Source of the DNA: CAYUNT01 sp964446285
GTDB taxonomy: Bacteria; Sumerlaeota; Sumerlaeia; SLMS01; CAYUNT01
Length of the DNA: 24,335 nt
Reading direction: 5' to 3'
Assembly (NCBI GenBank): GCA_964446285.1
Contig: CAYUNT010000053.1
Location: forward strand, 1 to 24,335
Shown here one piece after another: positions 24,327-24,335 of this stretch. The translations under genes were made by a program, and so were the position numbers. The notes under the pieces were generated by a model that was given only the letters and a program-made list of their open reading frames with translations, did not search any database and had not been told where the DNA came from. Position 1 is the stretch's first letter. Each line of letters begins with the position of its first letter.

Positions 24327-24335
24327 CAAAAGAAT

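Overview
The window is GC-rich DNA packed with genes, from a diderm bacterium. The evidence for a diderm is an RND-family inner-membrane exporter plus several Sec-type signal peptides on large periplasmic or surface proteins. Features seen together (a large secreted protein with GDD-type repeats, translated dispersed repeats of the ARTSRPR/GRDVQATG type, 9-nt tandem repeats after stop codons, and an ECF sigma factor paired with a TPR membrane protein) suggest an uncultured lineage near the PVC/FCB groups, such as Sumerlaeota, Hydrogenedentota or Omnitrophota. That placement is inference; no rRNA or other phylogenetic marker is present. I see no tRNA, rRNA, transposase or CRISPR array.

Left block (106-9218, all on the minus strand). 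In transcription order: a secreted coiled-coil/Pro-rich protein, a canonical PII protein (GlnB family), a cytoplasmic Ser/Thr kinase with a C-terminal cyclic-nucleotide-binding-like domain, a small membrane-anchored zinc-ribbon/DUF2007 protein, a very large GT-C type membrane glycosyltransferase, and a secreted protein with about 12 copies of a D-x-x-G-D-D-x-Y repeat. The last three are nearly contiguous (5-nt gap, then a 4-nt overlap) and probably form one operon.

Divergent gap (9219-9761). It separates the minus block from the plus block and holds promoter-like sequences and a C6/G6 hairpin.

Right block (9762-24124, all on the plus strand). First comes a translationally coupled ABC-2 ATPase, its permease and a membrane-anchored TPR-like protein. 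Next are an ECF sigma factor, a membrane TPR protein in the anti-sigma position, and a large secreted multidomain protein. Then comes the most unusual gene: one continuous 1485-codon reading frame with a complete 12-helix RND permease, a Trp/Arg-rich linker, and a complete ABC ATPase with all its motifs. The block ends with acetate kinase, a 9-nt tandem repeat and a strong intrinsic terminator. A Shine-Dalgarno sequence at the very end suggests another gene starts just outside the window.

The RND-ABC fusion is the best candidate for an undescribed system. A proton-driven exporter fold and an ATP-driven motor domain sit on one polypeptide, with no adaptor, outer-membrane channel or separate ABC permease directly beside it. 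Secondary leads are the PII / kinase-CNB / DUF2007 signalling cluster, the GDD-repeat secreted protein, the inverted-repeat element read through as the N-terminus of the glycosyltransferase, and the two 9-nt period repeats placed at or just after stop codons.
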